A stretch of 64,000 nucleotides of DNA, taken from NCBI GenBank assembly GCA_029204225.1, contig CM055097.1, positions 2,635,801 through 2,699,800 of the forward strand, read 5' to 3'. Source of the stretch: Diphasiastrum complanatum. Taxonomy: Eukaryota > Streptophyta > Lycopodiopsida > Lycopodiales > Lycopodiaceae. The notes beneath the pieces were generated by a model. That model was not told the DNA's origin. It searched no databases and saw nothing but the letters and a program-made list of their open reading frames with translations. The position numbers and the translations under genes were made by a program. Shown in pieces: positions 43,245 to 56,740 of the stretch. Each line of letters begins with the position of its first letter. Positions within the stretch are counted from its first letter, which is position 1.

Positions 43245-43589
43245 TGGTATCGTAAACTCAATCCAAATTTAGCAAATTTGATGCTAAAAATCTAATTTTG
43301 AGTGGGCGAGTCTATACCAAGTGATTGGTTCAAGATTTGAGGTCTATATTAGATAGTGGACTGCAGGTGTACTTTTCATATGTGTGGGAGCTGCTGTCCC
43401 TATGTTTAGATTCCATTATTCATAAGATTCTCATAATTTCTATACACATCATCTTGATGAGATTTTTGATGCAAATCAAAGAGGAAGCATTAAAGATCAA
43501 ACGCCATTGTTGAGCTTTGACTTTGAGTCATAGAATATGATTAATAGGTGTTTAGAACAATTCCTAAAAAGTGCTTTTTAGGTTAAAGG

Positions 43590-46536
43590 TGAAGGTACTG
43601 TGAGATTGATCTTTGCAAATGATCAATCTAAGCGACTTTCTAAAGTTCTATATGTACCATATTTATCTACGAATCTGCTCTATGTAAGTAGAATCACAGA
43701 TCTAGGACATAGTGTAGAATTCGAATGTGATCAGTGCAAAGTAGTTGATAGGACAGACAAGATCCTAGCACTCGGAAAGAGGCATGGATACTTGTATAAA
43801 TTAAGTCATTGCTTTTCTGCTCTAGTCAGGCGCTTAGTACTTATATTCATGCAAATAAAAGCTTACTTTGGCATTATAGACTTGGTCACTTGAATAATGA
43901 TGTTGTACAACAAATGTCTAGACAATCTATTGTTCTTGATCTCGACTATCCTCGTGACAAAGTCAAGTTACCTGTCTATCAAGACTGTCTAGTTGGTAAA
44001 TAGATTAGGAAACCATTTAAATCAAGCCATCAACATATTGCTAGAGGATTGTTAGACATTGTACATTCAGACATTTGTGGCCCATAGAAAAATCCTTCGC
44101 TGAAGGATGCAAAGTATTTTATAACTTTTATTGATGAATTTTTTAGAAGGACTATGATGTACTTTATAAAGAAGAAATCAGAAGCCTTCAATTGCTTCAA
44201 AATCTTCAAGGAGCGTGTAGAAAAAGAGACAAGAAGGACGATCAAGGCCCTAAGATCAAACTATGGTGGAGAATATATCTCTACCGAGTTTAAGGAGTAC
44301 TACCAAAGCCATGACATTGAGCAACAATTCATCACTCCTTACAGTCCTCAATCTAATGGCTTAGCCGAGAGGAAGAACCGTACCTTGGTTGAATAAGCCA
44401 AATATAGGCTAGCGCATGCATTGCTGCCCAAGAGATTCTGGGCCAAAGCTGTCTCCACTGTAGCTTACGTCCAGAACATATGTTCGACCAAGGCCCTCTT
44501 AGGCATGACACCCCACGAGGTGTGGACAGGCTCTAAGCCTTCTGTGAAGAATCTAAGAGTGTTTGGATGCATTGCCTACGCGCAGATCCCAAAAGACACG
44601 AGGAAGAAATTGGACTTCCAAGGCCTCAAGACCATCCTAATTGGATATACTTCATCTGATAATACATACAAGTTGTATGATCCTGATACCCAACAAATCT
44701 TGTATAGCCGAGATACAGTCTTTATTGAGGATCCAATCATCGACATCAAAGACAAGGATATTGATCCAAGAGAACCTTCATCACCAGCCATTGACACGAC
44801 TGTTCGAGCTTCTGGCTCAGGCATGTCCATTGTTGACCCACTTTTTGACAGCGAATCAGACGAAGACGTTGTTGCTACCCAGCAATAAGTCCCAGGAGTG
44901 GTTCATCAGTCGAATCCTCCTAGAAGATCAAGCCGAGTGCGCACATAGTCCATAAGGTATACTCTCGAGGCTGCATGTCTCTTGATACAGGAACCGACGA
45001 CAGTCGAAGAGGCACTCAGCCTACCAGACTCTGATCTTTGGAGAGAAACTATGGACAGAGAGTATTCCTCTCTGATCAAGAATCAGACGTGGTCATTAGT
45101 CAAAGCTCCTATTGGCTGCAATATCATTGATTGCAAATGGATCTTTAAGATTAAATACAATGCCAATGGAGCAATTGATCAAAAGAAGGCAAGGATGGTA
45201 GCACGAGGATTCACTCAGATCCCCAACATCGACTACAACGAGACTTTCAGTCCAGTAGTCAGACATTCGTCGATCCGAGCACTCCCGTCTTATGCTGCAG
45301 CTGTCGACCTCGAAGTACATCAACTTGATGTACAAATAGCTTATCTGAATGGAGTTATAGAAGAAGACATCTACATGATCCAGCCCGAAGGATACGTTCT
45401 GGAAGGTATGAAAAATCATGTATGTAAACTTCACAAAGCACTTTACGGCTTGAAACAATCTTCCAAAGCTTGGTTTCAGAGGATCAACACATTCCTCATC
45501 AAACAAGGATTCCAACCAAGCACTGTTGATTGTAACGTCTATTCCGAGTCAGTGCAGCAATACTTCATTATCATCACCTTATACGTGGATGATACGTTGC
45601 TCTTCAGCAACAATACCAATTTGGTCAAGGATTCTAAGCAGATGTTGTTTTCAGAATTCAACATGACTGATCTGGGAAAAGCTCACTTTTGTCTGGGCAT
45701 TCAGATCCACAGAGACAGAGCGAGACGACTGATCTACATTTCTCAACAAAGGTATGTTCACAATGTTCTTAACAGATACAATCTAATGAATTGTAAGCTA
45801 GCTCACTCGTCGATGGATCCAGGCCTACGTTTGTCAAAGGACCAATGTCTTCAGACCAAGCATGAAGAGGAGCAGATGAGACTATCCTTATTGATTGATA
45901 CTTGGATCTCTCATGTACGCAATGGTCTGTACAAGACCAGATATCTCTTTTGCAGTAAGCTCACTCAGCCAATATATGACTAATCTTGGCATTACTCATT
46001 GGAAGTCTCTCATAAGAGTCATGAGGTATATTCGAGCTACCATGGACTAGTGCATCTGCTATGGAGATGTCAGCAACGACAATCTTCATCAGCTCAGTAG
46101 ATATTCTGATGCAAGCTGGGGAGGAGATGTAGACAGTTGTAAGTCCACATCTGAATTTATATTCTTCTTCAACGACGGTCCTATCTCATGGAATAGTTGT
46201 AAGCAAACCTCTATCGCACTTTCTTCTACAGAAGCACAATACATTGCTGCTTCTCAATCTATTAAGGAAGCGTTTTGGTTGAGAAATTTATTATTAGACA
46301 TAAATTTGTATCAGTACAACCCCACAATTTTATTCGGTGATAATCAGAGTGCTATTGCCTTGTTGGCCACCCCTAAATTTCACTCTAGGAGTAAGCACAT
46401 TGAAATCAAACATCGCTACATCAGAGGCAAGGTTCTCAACAAGGAGGTGAGCTTAACGTACTATAGAACGCAGGACATGGTTGCAAATATATTCACGAAG
46501 ACATTGAGTGTTAATGCACTTTTGTGCATTGCTTAG
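43590..46536 (+). pseudogene. copia pol: integrase, RT, RNase H
   Basis: Protease tail RLSKVLYVPYLSTNLLYVSR. Pre-integrase LWHYRLGHLNNDVVQQMS. Integrase IVHSDICGP then stop, ALRSNYGGEYISTEFKEYYQ, YSPQSNGLAERKNRTLVE (catalytic Glu kept), FWAKAVSTVAYV. RT in one frame 44982-45983: WIFKIKYNANGAIDQKKARM, ALYGLKQSSKAWFQRI, YVDDTLLFSNN, with both catalytic Asp. RNase H: YSDASWGGDVDSCKSTSEF, ALSSTEAQYIAASQ, FGDNQSAIAL, VANIFTKTL. Stops at 44003, near 44085, at 44396 and 44888. Confidence 0.88.
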
Positions 46537-46564
46537 TCTGAAGATCAAGGCATTCACAGATCCA

Positions 46565-46577
46565 GATTAAGGGGGGG
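46565..46577 (+). promoter_or_regulatory. copia polypurine tract
   Basis: GATTAAGGGGGGG directly before the LTR start TGTTGG. Confidence 0.8.
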
Positions 46578-47550
46578 TGTTGGATTTATCTCCTCTACTC
46601 TCCTAAATTCTATTTTAATCCGCCTCCATTCATGGTGCATTTTTATTCATGTTGTCGCACAATCTGCATAAATACAAGTAATTTTCCACAAGTGAAAAAG
46701 GTGAAAAACATGACACCGTGTTTTTTACATGTGATTTGTGATAGACGAAAAAGACGACATTGCCTTATAAAATGTCGAAGGTGCCCTAGGAAAAGCGAAG
46801 GCACCCTGTAAATGACAGTAGCCATCCACGATCTCCTACAGACAACACATCCACTTTGTACTTTCTTCATCTGCACACTTCTAAAATTGTTTATATATAT
46901 ATTGAATACCATTTGCGTATTCAGTAGTGGTGTGAAAATAATAGCATCAGAAGCTTATCAAAGATAAACGAAGTAGATGCCTTGTGCATTGATTCTTTTG
47001 TATTGTCAGAAACAATTCATTCCTTTTACAGATTGAATTATCTTTGTAAAGTATGCGATTTTGTTCGCTATTGTCTTGTGCTCCACAACATTATTGACAT
47101 GTATATTTTGCTATACTTAATCTGATAACTGCTTTGTCTCATTTTGCATTCAGATTTGTGTCAATATTGCTATGCTTTTCTACATCCTGTCTAACTGCCT
47201 GTCGCGACTAATTCGCGACTGATTATCAGTCAAGCTCATTCTAGTCCTTCACGAATCATTCACGACTATTTGTCTAGCTGTTCGTGACAAATTATTCTTC
47301 TGATGTTTTGTTGCTTAATGTTTGGCTACATAATCAGATCGACCGTGATTTCTATCACTAACATTCTGTTTGTCTTTGATAGGCATAGTCATGCTTAAGG
47401 AAAGAGTAATATAGCTCATTCCGTTGCGCACGAACACTTTCCGTTCGAGTTCATTTCTCGTTCGAGTTTCGAGTTCGTTTCTTTCGTGTTGGTTTCTTTT
47501 CAAGCTATTTTAGTTTCTCACACTCACACACCCTCTTTCAATTCCCAACA
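46578..47550 (+). repeat. copia 3' LTR
   Basis: Starts TGTTGG and ends CCAACA, a perfect 6-bp terminal inversion, 973 bp. No second copy in the window. Confidence 0.7.
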
Positions 47551-48735
47551 ACAGAATTTATAGAGATCCAAGAAGTTTCCTAGTAAGCGAGACGCTACCT
47601 CGTGAGAGAACACTATTTTCTCTCATGCCAATGCGCTGTGTGGGTCTATCATACAACGCTCGAAATTCAAGAGGATCAATAGATGATACTACAGCTATTA
47701 CGCACATATCACTCTCAATTTTTATCTGATCTCGAATGAATTATTGTCTGCTATTGCTTTCTCATTCACTTGTTTTATCAATTCCACACACTGGTTCAGT
47801 TTTGTTGAATGCTGTATTAATCTATAACGTAGATTAGTAGTGTTTGTCTACTTTATGGAGGATTATAGGAATGATATAGTAGGCAGTGACCAACAATCAT
47901 ATCTGAAATCCATTCGAATTGATTTCGTTCGCGATTAATTTGATTTCGCGTCAGCAATGTCAATATTAGAGCTTGTTCAAGTTTCGTTTCGCTTTGCTTC
48001 ACCTGGTTTTGCTTTGTTTTGTTTTGTTTCGTTACAGAGCCTGATTGATATTTGCATTCAATTTTTCGCTTCACAATCATTATTGATCAAAAGTTGTACT
48101 TGTTGGTTTCACACGTGTGAAAACCTGTCAGAGTACAGACAACAAGCTGAGAATAAAGTATACTAAGCTTAGAACCCAATCAATGCATAAAAACACAAAT
48201 AGAGCAAAAACACTAGAATTGCTCCAAAACCAAGAATTAGCTTCCATGTCAATTATGGCTAAATGAGCCACTATATATACACAACAGCTGATGCTTACTC
48301 AGCTGATTTGGCACGTGTGAGAGTGCCTACTCATCAAAGGATCCACCAATAATCATCAATATGGCACATGAACCAAATTTCCTAACTTACAGCCACCTCC
48401 CTTGATTTTAGGCAATTTTTCTAATTTATAGGGACTTGCACAAATATCTACTACAAGTTGGATCTCACCTACTACTGATGTTTTCAGACATGTGGGCAGT
48501 CCTACACACGTGTGAGATCACTCCTACCCATGTGAAATAGCTTTTCCTACCAAGAAAATGATGCCAAGTGGCATATAGCTTAGAAAACTAGATTTTGGCC
48601 ATCTTAGCCACTAGATAAAAAATGAAATGGTATGTACAACCTATATGACTCATCTAAATGTTAAATGCATTTATTTCACACATGGGAACATGTTCCACAC
48701 ATGTCTAATGATGATATGTAATAGTCATAATGGTA
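47551..48735 (+). other. Spacer with several CACACGTGTG-type motifs
   Basis: No coding similarity. Between 48105 and 48700 there are palindromic CACACGTGTG and related CACGTGTG, CACATGTG motifs plus a TATATATA at about 48272, which could be an LTR fragment in reverse orientation. Confidence 0.35.
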
Positions 48736-48739
48736 TTTA

Positions 48740-49680
48740 CAAGATTTGATCAAGTTAGCTTTTGCCAATTTTAACACAAAAAAGATTGCCTCTTGCAACT
48801 ATTGGCAAAAAAAAAAACTATTGCACTAACTAGTGAATCAATAAACTTGGAATATGACAATTTGGAGGCTGAACCTGAACACGCTAAATTGCACCTATGA
48901 GCGATGCAATGTATACCTGATAGAAAAGGGCATGATTTTTTTAGCCTCGTCACACTCCCATGTTTGACCCTATCATGACACCTGCTCCATCAGATCCAAA
49001 CCCTACGAACTTCCTAATGTCTAGGTTTGACTCACAAAAAACAGCCATGATTGCATCATGCTTTGGCATTCTCATTTTCTAAAGAAATAAGACAGAAATA
49101 AGAAGTTACAAGATTGAAGTTTTCAATGTAAGTTAAATACATAATCAAGGACTTCTTGTCGGATATGTCCGTGGACTCATCTACCATTAATCCAAAGAAA
49201 GGACTTTGCTTTATTTTTTCCAAAATACTTTCTCGTAATGATTCACCAATGTATTTTATAAATTCAGCACAGGCCTTATCATGTTAATAGAGACTTTTTG
49301 TCATTGTTTTCAATCCAAGGGATCGTAACAAACATAGTTCAAATTCGAACTTGTTGTAGGGAAGATCCTCTTTTGCAATAAAATATGCCACCTTAAACAA
49401 GGCCCACAACGTGTCTTCTTTTTTGCCGCGAATAGTAGCATTCGTTTTTTGTATTGCATTTTTCTCAGCTTCAATATGATCTCTATATATATCTCTATGG
49501 ACTTTGGACCTACCATGATCCAACCATGCACTAGCACGAATGTTAGTGCACCCCAAAGTTCCAAGTACATTTTTGAAACGGTTTGGCTGTTGCTTGCATA
49601 CTTTACAGTACACCCTCCCTAATTCTTTGTTGAACTCTAGCCACGAATAATTGATAATCCATCGATCTTGCCACATATTA
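48740..49680 (-). pseudogene. hAT-like transposase with TTF-type finger, minus strand
   Basis: Minus-strand start MWQDRWIINYSWLEFNKELG, finger residues YCKVCKQQ and HGRSKVH (CxxC...H...H), FIAKEDLPYNKFEF, then FIKYIGESLRESILEKIKQS, FFGLMVDESTDISDKKSL (near 49170-49200), and after a deletion FLSGIHCIAHRCNLA near 48890-48940. The DESTD and HCIAHRxNLA motifs are typical of the TTF-finger/DUF4371 (ZNF862-like) hAT group. The C-terminal dimerisation part is missing. Confidence 0.75.
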
Positions 49681-49689
49681 CAAGCTCAT

Positions 49690-51415
49690 GCAATTCTAAG
49701 GGCTTCTAGATTCTTTTGGAGGTTGGCTCTCCTTGTTGTTGCACCCACCACAACCATATTTCTCGGTGTGCTTTTTCTTGTTAGCTCCAAACATTACAAG
49801 AATGCTAGATTGTTTTCTCTTAGTGTATTTAAGTACATGTTTTTTACTTGTTTCACCGACATCTTTGGAAGTTTCCATTGAAGCTTGTGAGTATAATCCA
49901 ATGAGTTTTCTAATTTCTAAATATTCACACCTCCAACAATAACTGACTATAGAGACAATATTGAAGCAACAAGAAGCTTCAGACCTGCAATAGTAAAAAA
50001 TCTATTTTTTGTAAGAGCACAACAGTTCCATATATTTCAGTGACAAGCTAGCTGATATAGAAACCATGATTCATGAATGCATACTGCCAAAATTTGCTTA
50101 CAACTCCTACAACTATGCTAGTAATACATCCAAACTGTCACAATAATGAAAGTCACATGTTTAAACAAAAGACCAATACTTAAAAGTCCAAAAAAATTTG
50201 AAAATGGAGTAAGCTGAAAAATTGAAATTAAAGTAATTTGACACCAGTTTTATAAGCTCACAATGCAATGTAAATGTGCACTCAAGATAGGCATTTATCA
50301 CCTAAGCTCAAGGAATTACTCATTATCACTCATGATGTGCCTTGATTGAGGATTAGATCAGTAAGTTATGTCTATACGAGATAGTACTAGAGAACAGTCG
50401 TACATGCTACAAGCTTACAATTCAAAAACCTAGCATGTCCTGCGAGATTTACTATTGATGATTGCAGCATTCAGATTGCAAAAGCAAAAAACTCTTTCAA
50501 AATTCAAATGTGAAAATGAATTTAATCAAATTTAATCAACTATGAGAATTTAACAAACATAATTTATGGAAGAAGAATCACATGATTGCTTTAGTATGAA
50601 AGATGGATTAATTGCATAGACGGAAAAAGAGAGTAAAGAACTTGAAGAGTGGAAGTAAGATTTTAGAAATTAGGTGTAAGTGGGTTTTATTTGTTCTGAA
50701 TGCTTACAACCTTGAATCTTGACAATGGCGAGAGTCCGAGAATTGAAAGCAATTTAATTGGGCACTTTAATTGGGCAGCACGGTGATAGAATGCGTGGCT
50801 TCATGGCAGAGTCCTCATATCAGGCCATGGCACATGGCAACATGCACTCAATTTTAAGGTGGATCTTAAATCTGCCATTCTCCAAGTGACCAAGTGGCAA
50901 GTCCCAAGACTCAAGACTCTCAACTTTTAAGGGCCTTGGGCCTAGCTAATACAGGCTGGCATATGCCTTAAGCTTCAAATTATAGCTAACATTACTTAAA
51001 TAGTGTCCTTAAAAAATTGACTTTTTGAGAATTGAATTCTAAAATTTCCTGTATTATTCAAAGAGTGGAGTATTTTATCTTGCCATGTATACACGTTGGA
51101 GGCACATTCTCTTGTTAAAAAAAAGTTAACTGTCTTAAATCCTGCATATTTCTTAAGCACTCGATTTTGAAGACTTTTCTTATACCGATTTTTTATCAAA
51201 GTTGTCGATTCCATTCTTGAGAGATGCCGACTTTCGAGATCACTCCTTCTATCCCACTTTCTACATCCTCTCGAGTCTCTTTGGGACATCATTTTGTAGG
51301 TACTCTTCACCTGCTTTCTCTTCTTCTGATGAAAGCTTTCTTGCCTCCTCTATATCTTCAGTTGCCTCAGTATCGTTTTCTTCTGTACCTGCTAAAGACT
51401 ACCACTAGCCAGCGC
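49690..51415 (+). other. AT-rich spacer, no recognised content
   Basis: Probably the 5' flank of the minus-strand hAT relic and intergenic DNA. No motif recognised. Confidence 0.4.
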
Positions 51416-53243
51416 TGCAGATTCCTCCAAATGACAGCTTGTTGATCCATTATCTCGTTCAAGTATGAAGGACAAATGTTTTTACATTTCTGTCATTTTG
51501 AAGGTTAGACAATATAAAATGCCGGTCATTGAAGGGAGGCCAAAGCTTAAACCATTTACAGCGACCAACTGCCAAGGCTCATGGGCACTGTTGGCAGTGT
51601 ACTGTGTGGGAACTGGGTTACGTTTCATCAATTGGCCTGGGCTACGTTTTAGCGATTAGCATTGACATGGGCAGCGTATCACAATAAGCATTGGCACTCG
51701 GCAGCGCAGACTGGGCAATTTGGCAGCGATTTAGCAAACTTGAAACTGGCATTGCCGCAAACTGGCATTGTCAACTGGGCAGCGTTGATTGAGGGCAGTT
51801 GGTAGCATGCCGAGTCACGGCTATTGGAGTGATGTGTTCAATGATGTAGCTGGCCTTATTCTGAACTCAGCGCTAGCAAAGTTTTGATGCAATTTGATTA
51901 GTTTGAAAGCGTCGAGTGTGCTGAGACTTGAGAGCATGTAATCTATTATCTCCTCTGCAATGTGCATTAGTGGACGCTGTAGCCTATCATGCTGAATCGC
52001 TGATGATGATGCTGGAGTCTGGACCTTGGTGTTGAAAGGAGAAGCCCGAAGCCCACATACACTACTAAGAAGGATTGTGGGCAACACTCAGAGCAGGCCG
52101 CAGGCAGCAGTGTTGTTTGTGGGTGTTGTTGGCAGCTGAATACTGAAGCCTAGATTTCATTCTAAGTCAAGCACCTGATTTACTGAGCTCTTTGTGCATA
52201 ACCTGCAGTAGCCAAAATACAACAACTGACTTGAAGCTGGACAGTGGATACAAGCAACCACAACAACTGTAGCTCAGGGTACTTATCTACAAACTTTGTC
52301 TAGTAATAGAAATGAAAAAACGTTTTTGACATGGAAATTTTTTTATGCAGCTTAGTATTTCAACTGGTAGTTGAGCTGCTTGCTTGGAAACAAATTCAAC
52401 ACAAACAAAAATTGCCATTTAATAGAGTTGAGATAATAAGCCATTGTCTCTGTTGAAGTTGAAATTTGTTCTCACAAGGTAACTGCTACCTATAATCATG
52501 CTTTGCATTCACAATTTTCAAACAAAATATTAGCAAAGGCAGCCATTTGTAAGCTCATAGTTTCACAATTTCACATCACTGTAATGCTTATTAGCAACAT
52601 TGAGTTTCGAAAGGTTTATCTTAGCATCTACCTTAGGTAATGAGTTCTATCCAATTCTATGGCAATGTTGCCATTGAAGTGCAAATTGCCGATTCTAAAA
52701 TTTAAAAAAAATCACAATTTAGGAGTTTTAACATTGATCTTGACCTTGTTTATGTTGTCCTCTAACCTTTGTTAATGTTGCAAGTCCATTCAATAGAATT
52801 TGTTGTTGCAATGAGTTATGTTGGTCATGACTTATTGTTAAATGAAAAAAGTGTTAGCTAAACTTTGATAAGACCTAACCTTTCAGCCCTCATCCATCAT
52901 AGTCAAGCTGCAAGGAGGCAAGCAACATTGGACAACGTTATCATAGTGAAGCTGCAACAATATGGGCTGTGGAAAAACTATTCAATCTCCCATAACTCAC
53001 TATAAGTTTTCTTTTGAAAGTTTGTTTGTGAAATTTCTTCGTTTGATCTGTGTGTTATGCTCTTATGCTTTAGACTTTTTAGCTCTGCTAATTCTCGAGA
53101 GACTTAGAAGAACTATGCTCAATGCTAATGCTAAAAAATAACATTGTTTACAACCTAATACAAAACCCATTAGACCCACTCTAATGATATATTTATTGTA
53201 TTTAATAGGTTTTTATTGTATCGTTACCTCACTAGTTACATTC

Positions 53244-55117
53244 ATGGCTCCAAAGAGAAAGCAATCCATTTTTGACCAGTGGATTCAACAAAGAAGTATT
53301 TCTTCTATCTTAGGGTCTTCACTAGGTGTTGGTACAAATACTTGCATTGGTCTACAAAATGATGTTTTGAGTGGCCAAACCAATGATAAATCCAATGTTG
53401 AAAATGTGCCATTGCATAATCCCTGGGAAGAGGGGGTAAACAATAACATTGAAAGTAAAAAAACTAGACATTTTCGAAATGAGTGGAAAAGAAAATACCC
53501 TTGGGTTCGTCATACTATTGTTGATGGAACAAGTCCATTAATGAGCATAAACAAGAACTCGTTTTCTTTGGCTTTTTTGCAAGTAGCATCAAAGCCATCT
53601 TCAAGTATCAACAGCCTTGTGTCAAGAGCTCATGATGCATGTAAAGAGAGAGTGCTCACAACCATGAAAATATTGTACTTCACATCTCTACATCACTTTA
53701 GCGTTAATTCATTTTTAGATTCTTGTGGGTTTTTACAAGACATGGACCTTCCACGAATGCCAATTTTGGATGAGTACGGGTCAAATACATATAGGTTTGC
53801 TAAAATTGAATTTGTGAGATGTCTATTTCAATATTTAGAATCATGTTTGGTTAGAGATATACTGGCATCACCGATGCTTGATGAAAGTACAGATATTACG
53901 ATGGAGATGTACTTGCAAAATCATGATTTTGGAAAGCCTAAGACTATGTTCTTGCAAATGGTAGAAAGTGAATAAGATTATGCTCAATCAATCTATAACA
54001 CCTGGAAAAGTGTACATGGACATCTTATGTTGGAAGATAGAAAACTTTGTGGCATTGGATTTAATGAGGCAACAACTATGATAGGTTGTATTGATGCTTT
54101 TGTAATCGAATTAATCAAAATTCTATTTGTCATCCATATGTTAGCTGACATATTAAAAGACATGAATGCTTTGAATTTATCATTTCAAAAGGATGAAGTG
54201 GATTTGACAGAGATTGCAACAAATTTAGAAACATTGACAAATGGTTTGTTGAGGCGACACACTATTCCTGATCTATTTGCATCTGATACTAAATATTTAC
54301 TTCCATTTTGGAAATTTATAAAAGATGGCTATTATGTGCATCGTGCTGAAAATGGTACAACTTACGAGCACCAACTTATCTTTGCAGGTTAGCATCTTTC
54401 GAACTATATCCTTTTATTTTTCAAAGTTGTGCTTAGAGTTATTTCAAAACAATGCGTGCATTCGATGAAGTGTTATTGACATATACATTTGTTTGTGTGC
54501 ATTTTGCTTTTCAACAACTCATATGCCCAAGTAGAAAAGAAAAGTCAAAAGGGTGATAAAGTATGTCGTTGATGTTAATGATGATGGATCGTTGGATCAT
54601 TGTAAAGATTTTGCAGAGAGATTCGCTTTGAAGATTATTACAACATTGCAACAATGCTTTTCAGATGTAACTTGGTTTCCTGTAACTAAGTTATTCAGTT
54701 CTGTGCATTATTCATCAGATCTTAAAATGAAGTACAAAACAACCATGTTATGGTTGGACAAGCTCTTAAGCCATTGTCACTGCATAGGTTCAAAGGAACA
54801 TGATCGTTGTGATGTTAATGGCTATAAGCAAGAGCTATTTAATTTTGTTGACACTCTAAGTAGTGCCTATAGTGGATTGAAGATGCATGAAACATGGTGA
54901 AGACTATCGTCATTTGTATTCTCACATAATACATTTGCGACAAGCTGTTCTTGTATTTAAAACCGAGCAAAGGAGTTCTCTTAAAGTAGACACTTTAAAC
55001 GCTTTAATGCGTATAGCTTTGGAAAAGCGTAATCACAAAGACATAGATTGGGATGAAACCTGATTGATTTGGAGTGCTGAAAAAGTTCATAGAATTGAAA
55101 AAGAAGTAGCAACTTGA
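53244..55117 (+). pseudogene. hAT-like transposase, left copy of palindrome
   Basis: Starts MAPKRKQSIFDQWIQQRSIS, then KYPWVRHTIVDGTSPLM, SLAFLQVASKPSSSINSLVS, MLDESTDITMEMYL (near 53875) with a stop at 53975. It continues in shifted frames: IGCIDAFVIELIKIL, IATNLETLTNGLL, a 160-bp non-coding gap after EHQLIFAG (54387-54545, intron-like GT...AG), then KDFAERFALKIITTLQQCF. The end LNALMRIALEKRNHKDIDW and EKVHRIEKEVAT stops at 55115-55117. The TTF finger, present in the right copy, is deleted here. Confidence 0.75.
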
Positions 55118-55449
55118 GGCCCAAGATCATTATCGATCTAAAAGTGCCTTAAGAATGCTTATTAATCTTTATTGTTTTGTGAAAATTTAGTAAAACCAAG
55201 CGGTGAAGTAGCAAAACATCATCATAAACTTATTGAGGTACCAAATTTCAATAAAATAGAGTAATTGCACTTCATTTACAATAAGTCAAAAAGTGAAAGT
55301 GCTTTTTGTATTTTTTAAATATTTTAGTTGTTGTGGAACTACAAAATATACTTTTAAAGATGGAATTTTTTTTCTCTCAAAGGATGAAAATTTTTTGAGA
55401 CAAGATTTTAAGTATTTCATAAAATATTCTTTTGAAGGTAAATGCTTCT

Positions 55450-56740
55450 CTTCAATCTATAGCACTGCCACTAGCTATTTTCCACTTCTTGCACATGTTT
55501 CCTACTATAGCTATTTTTTCTCCTTTTCTTCTAGGCATTGCTCTTCCAGCAGGCCCACATGTTCTAAAGGCTTGTGCGATCTCCCGAAGGAATCTCCGCA
55601 TGCCATCCCCTCTCATCTCGTTGCCCCTCCCCTGTCCTACAAGATCTGAGGACGGTGGGCCAAGGCTCAACATTCTCAATGATATTAAAAGCGTCATTTC
55701 TCTCATGCCCTTTCATTACCAAGTCCAGGAAAGTGGGCATAGGTGGAGCGTCGTCTGTAGCCCTATAGAATAGCTTGCTCTCACAAGCCAGTGCCTTTTG
55801 TTCTTAAGCATTAGCAGGCCACCATCATCAGAAGAGCAAGCAGCATCGACAGGTGGGCCATCCTCTTGTGCCCAGGCCTATTGTGCAGGGATAGTGGCGG
55901 CCTCCCCACTATTGCAATCAACGGGCCTACAATCTCCTCCTTGACCATATCACCACCCACCCACCTCAATGTTTGGAGTTAGTTCTTCTAGTGTGTTCCT
56001 TTGGTGTAGGATGCATTTAATATGGTCAATCTACTTGTAGACATGTTTCCATTGATGTGATAGTTGATTTGAAGGTCCATTTTTTTCAGCTAGATCCTAC
56101 TCTGTTTAGTAACTATCTTTCATTTGCTAGTACCAATGTTTTTGCATACTTCATGGGAAAGCCACCCTATGTGGATGGTGTTGAGAAATTTGAAATCTCC
56201 AGAGGGGTTGATTCAATGCCAGGGTCTTGGGTTCATAGGCCATGGGCAATGATTTTTTCTTGTTCACACTAGGTAGTGCTCAAGAAGTAATGTAGTCTTT
56301 GCAAATGGGCCTTAATTTTTTTTGTGAAAATCCCATCTACATTACAAGATACATGGAAAACTTCTCTTCCGAGGACACCTATCAGCTGGAGGTGCCAATG
56401 TGGGTGGAACTCCTCTTTTTTCTTCCTAAGTTATGGTAGGGCCTTGGATGACGTTTGGAACAGCTTGGAAAAAGGCTTTACATCTAGTCCATCAGGATCG
56501 ATAATCCCTTGCCACATATACGAGCATGTATCTTATAAAAACTCGTTGACCCTCTGGTGGAGGAGCAACTGCAATTCCATTGCCTGGGTTGCCTTTATCT
56601 ACAATCCATAATTTTCAAGGGACTTTCAGATTCTTGTTACAGATGTAGGTGGGTGGGGCAGAGGCAGTTGCTAACTGTCCACTTTCGGCAAGACGCTTGT
56701 CTCAGACTCTCGGCAAGGCGCTTGTCTCACACTCAATGCT
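55450..56740. other. Loop of the palindrome, unassigned
   Basis: About 1.3 kb without an inverted partner. It has GC-richer stretches and short open frames on both strands, for example 55432-55773 (+) and 55452-55706 (-). None is recognised. It could be captured host sequence or another TE fragment. Confidence 0.4.

Larger units (their letters stand above)
42651..47550 (+). mobile_element. copia element with mismatched ends and no gag
   Basis: 5' LTR and PBS to about 43257, a leader related to the one at 2.4 kb, then pol text starting inside the protease near 43590, so gag and the protease active site are missing. Integrase, RT and RNase H run to 46536, a purine tract precedes 46578, and a 973-bp 3' LTR follows. 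By eye the 3' LTR does not resemble the 5' LTR, so this may be a recombinant of two elements. Confidence 0.7.

Noticed and set aside
45096-45515. 139-codon minus-strand frame
   Set aside because: Antisense to the copia reverse transcriptase, which has clear motifs on the plus strand.
54387-54545. True intron in the left hAT-like transposase
   Set aside because: It begins GT and ends AG and separates coding text, but a small insertion or decay explains it equally well, so it is mentioned only as intron-like.
53184-55117. A functional host gene of the ZNF862-like group
   Set aside because: Stops, frameshifts, lost finger and a second inverted copy nearby show a decayed transposon rather than a domesticated gene.
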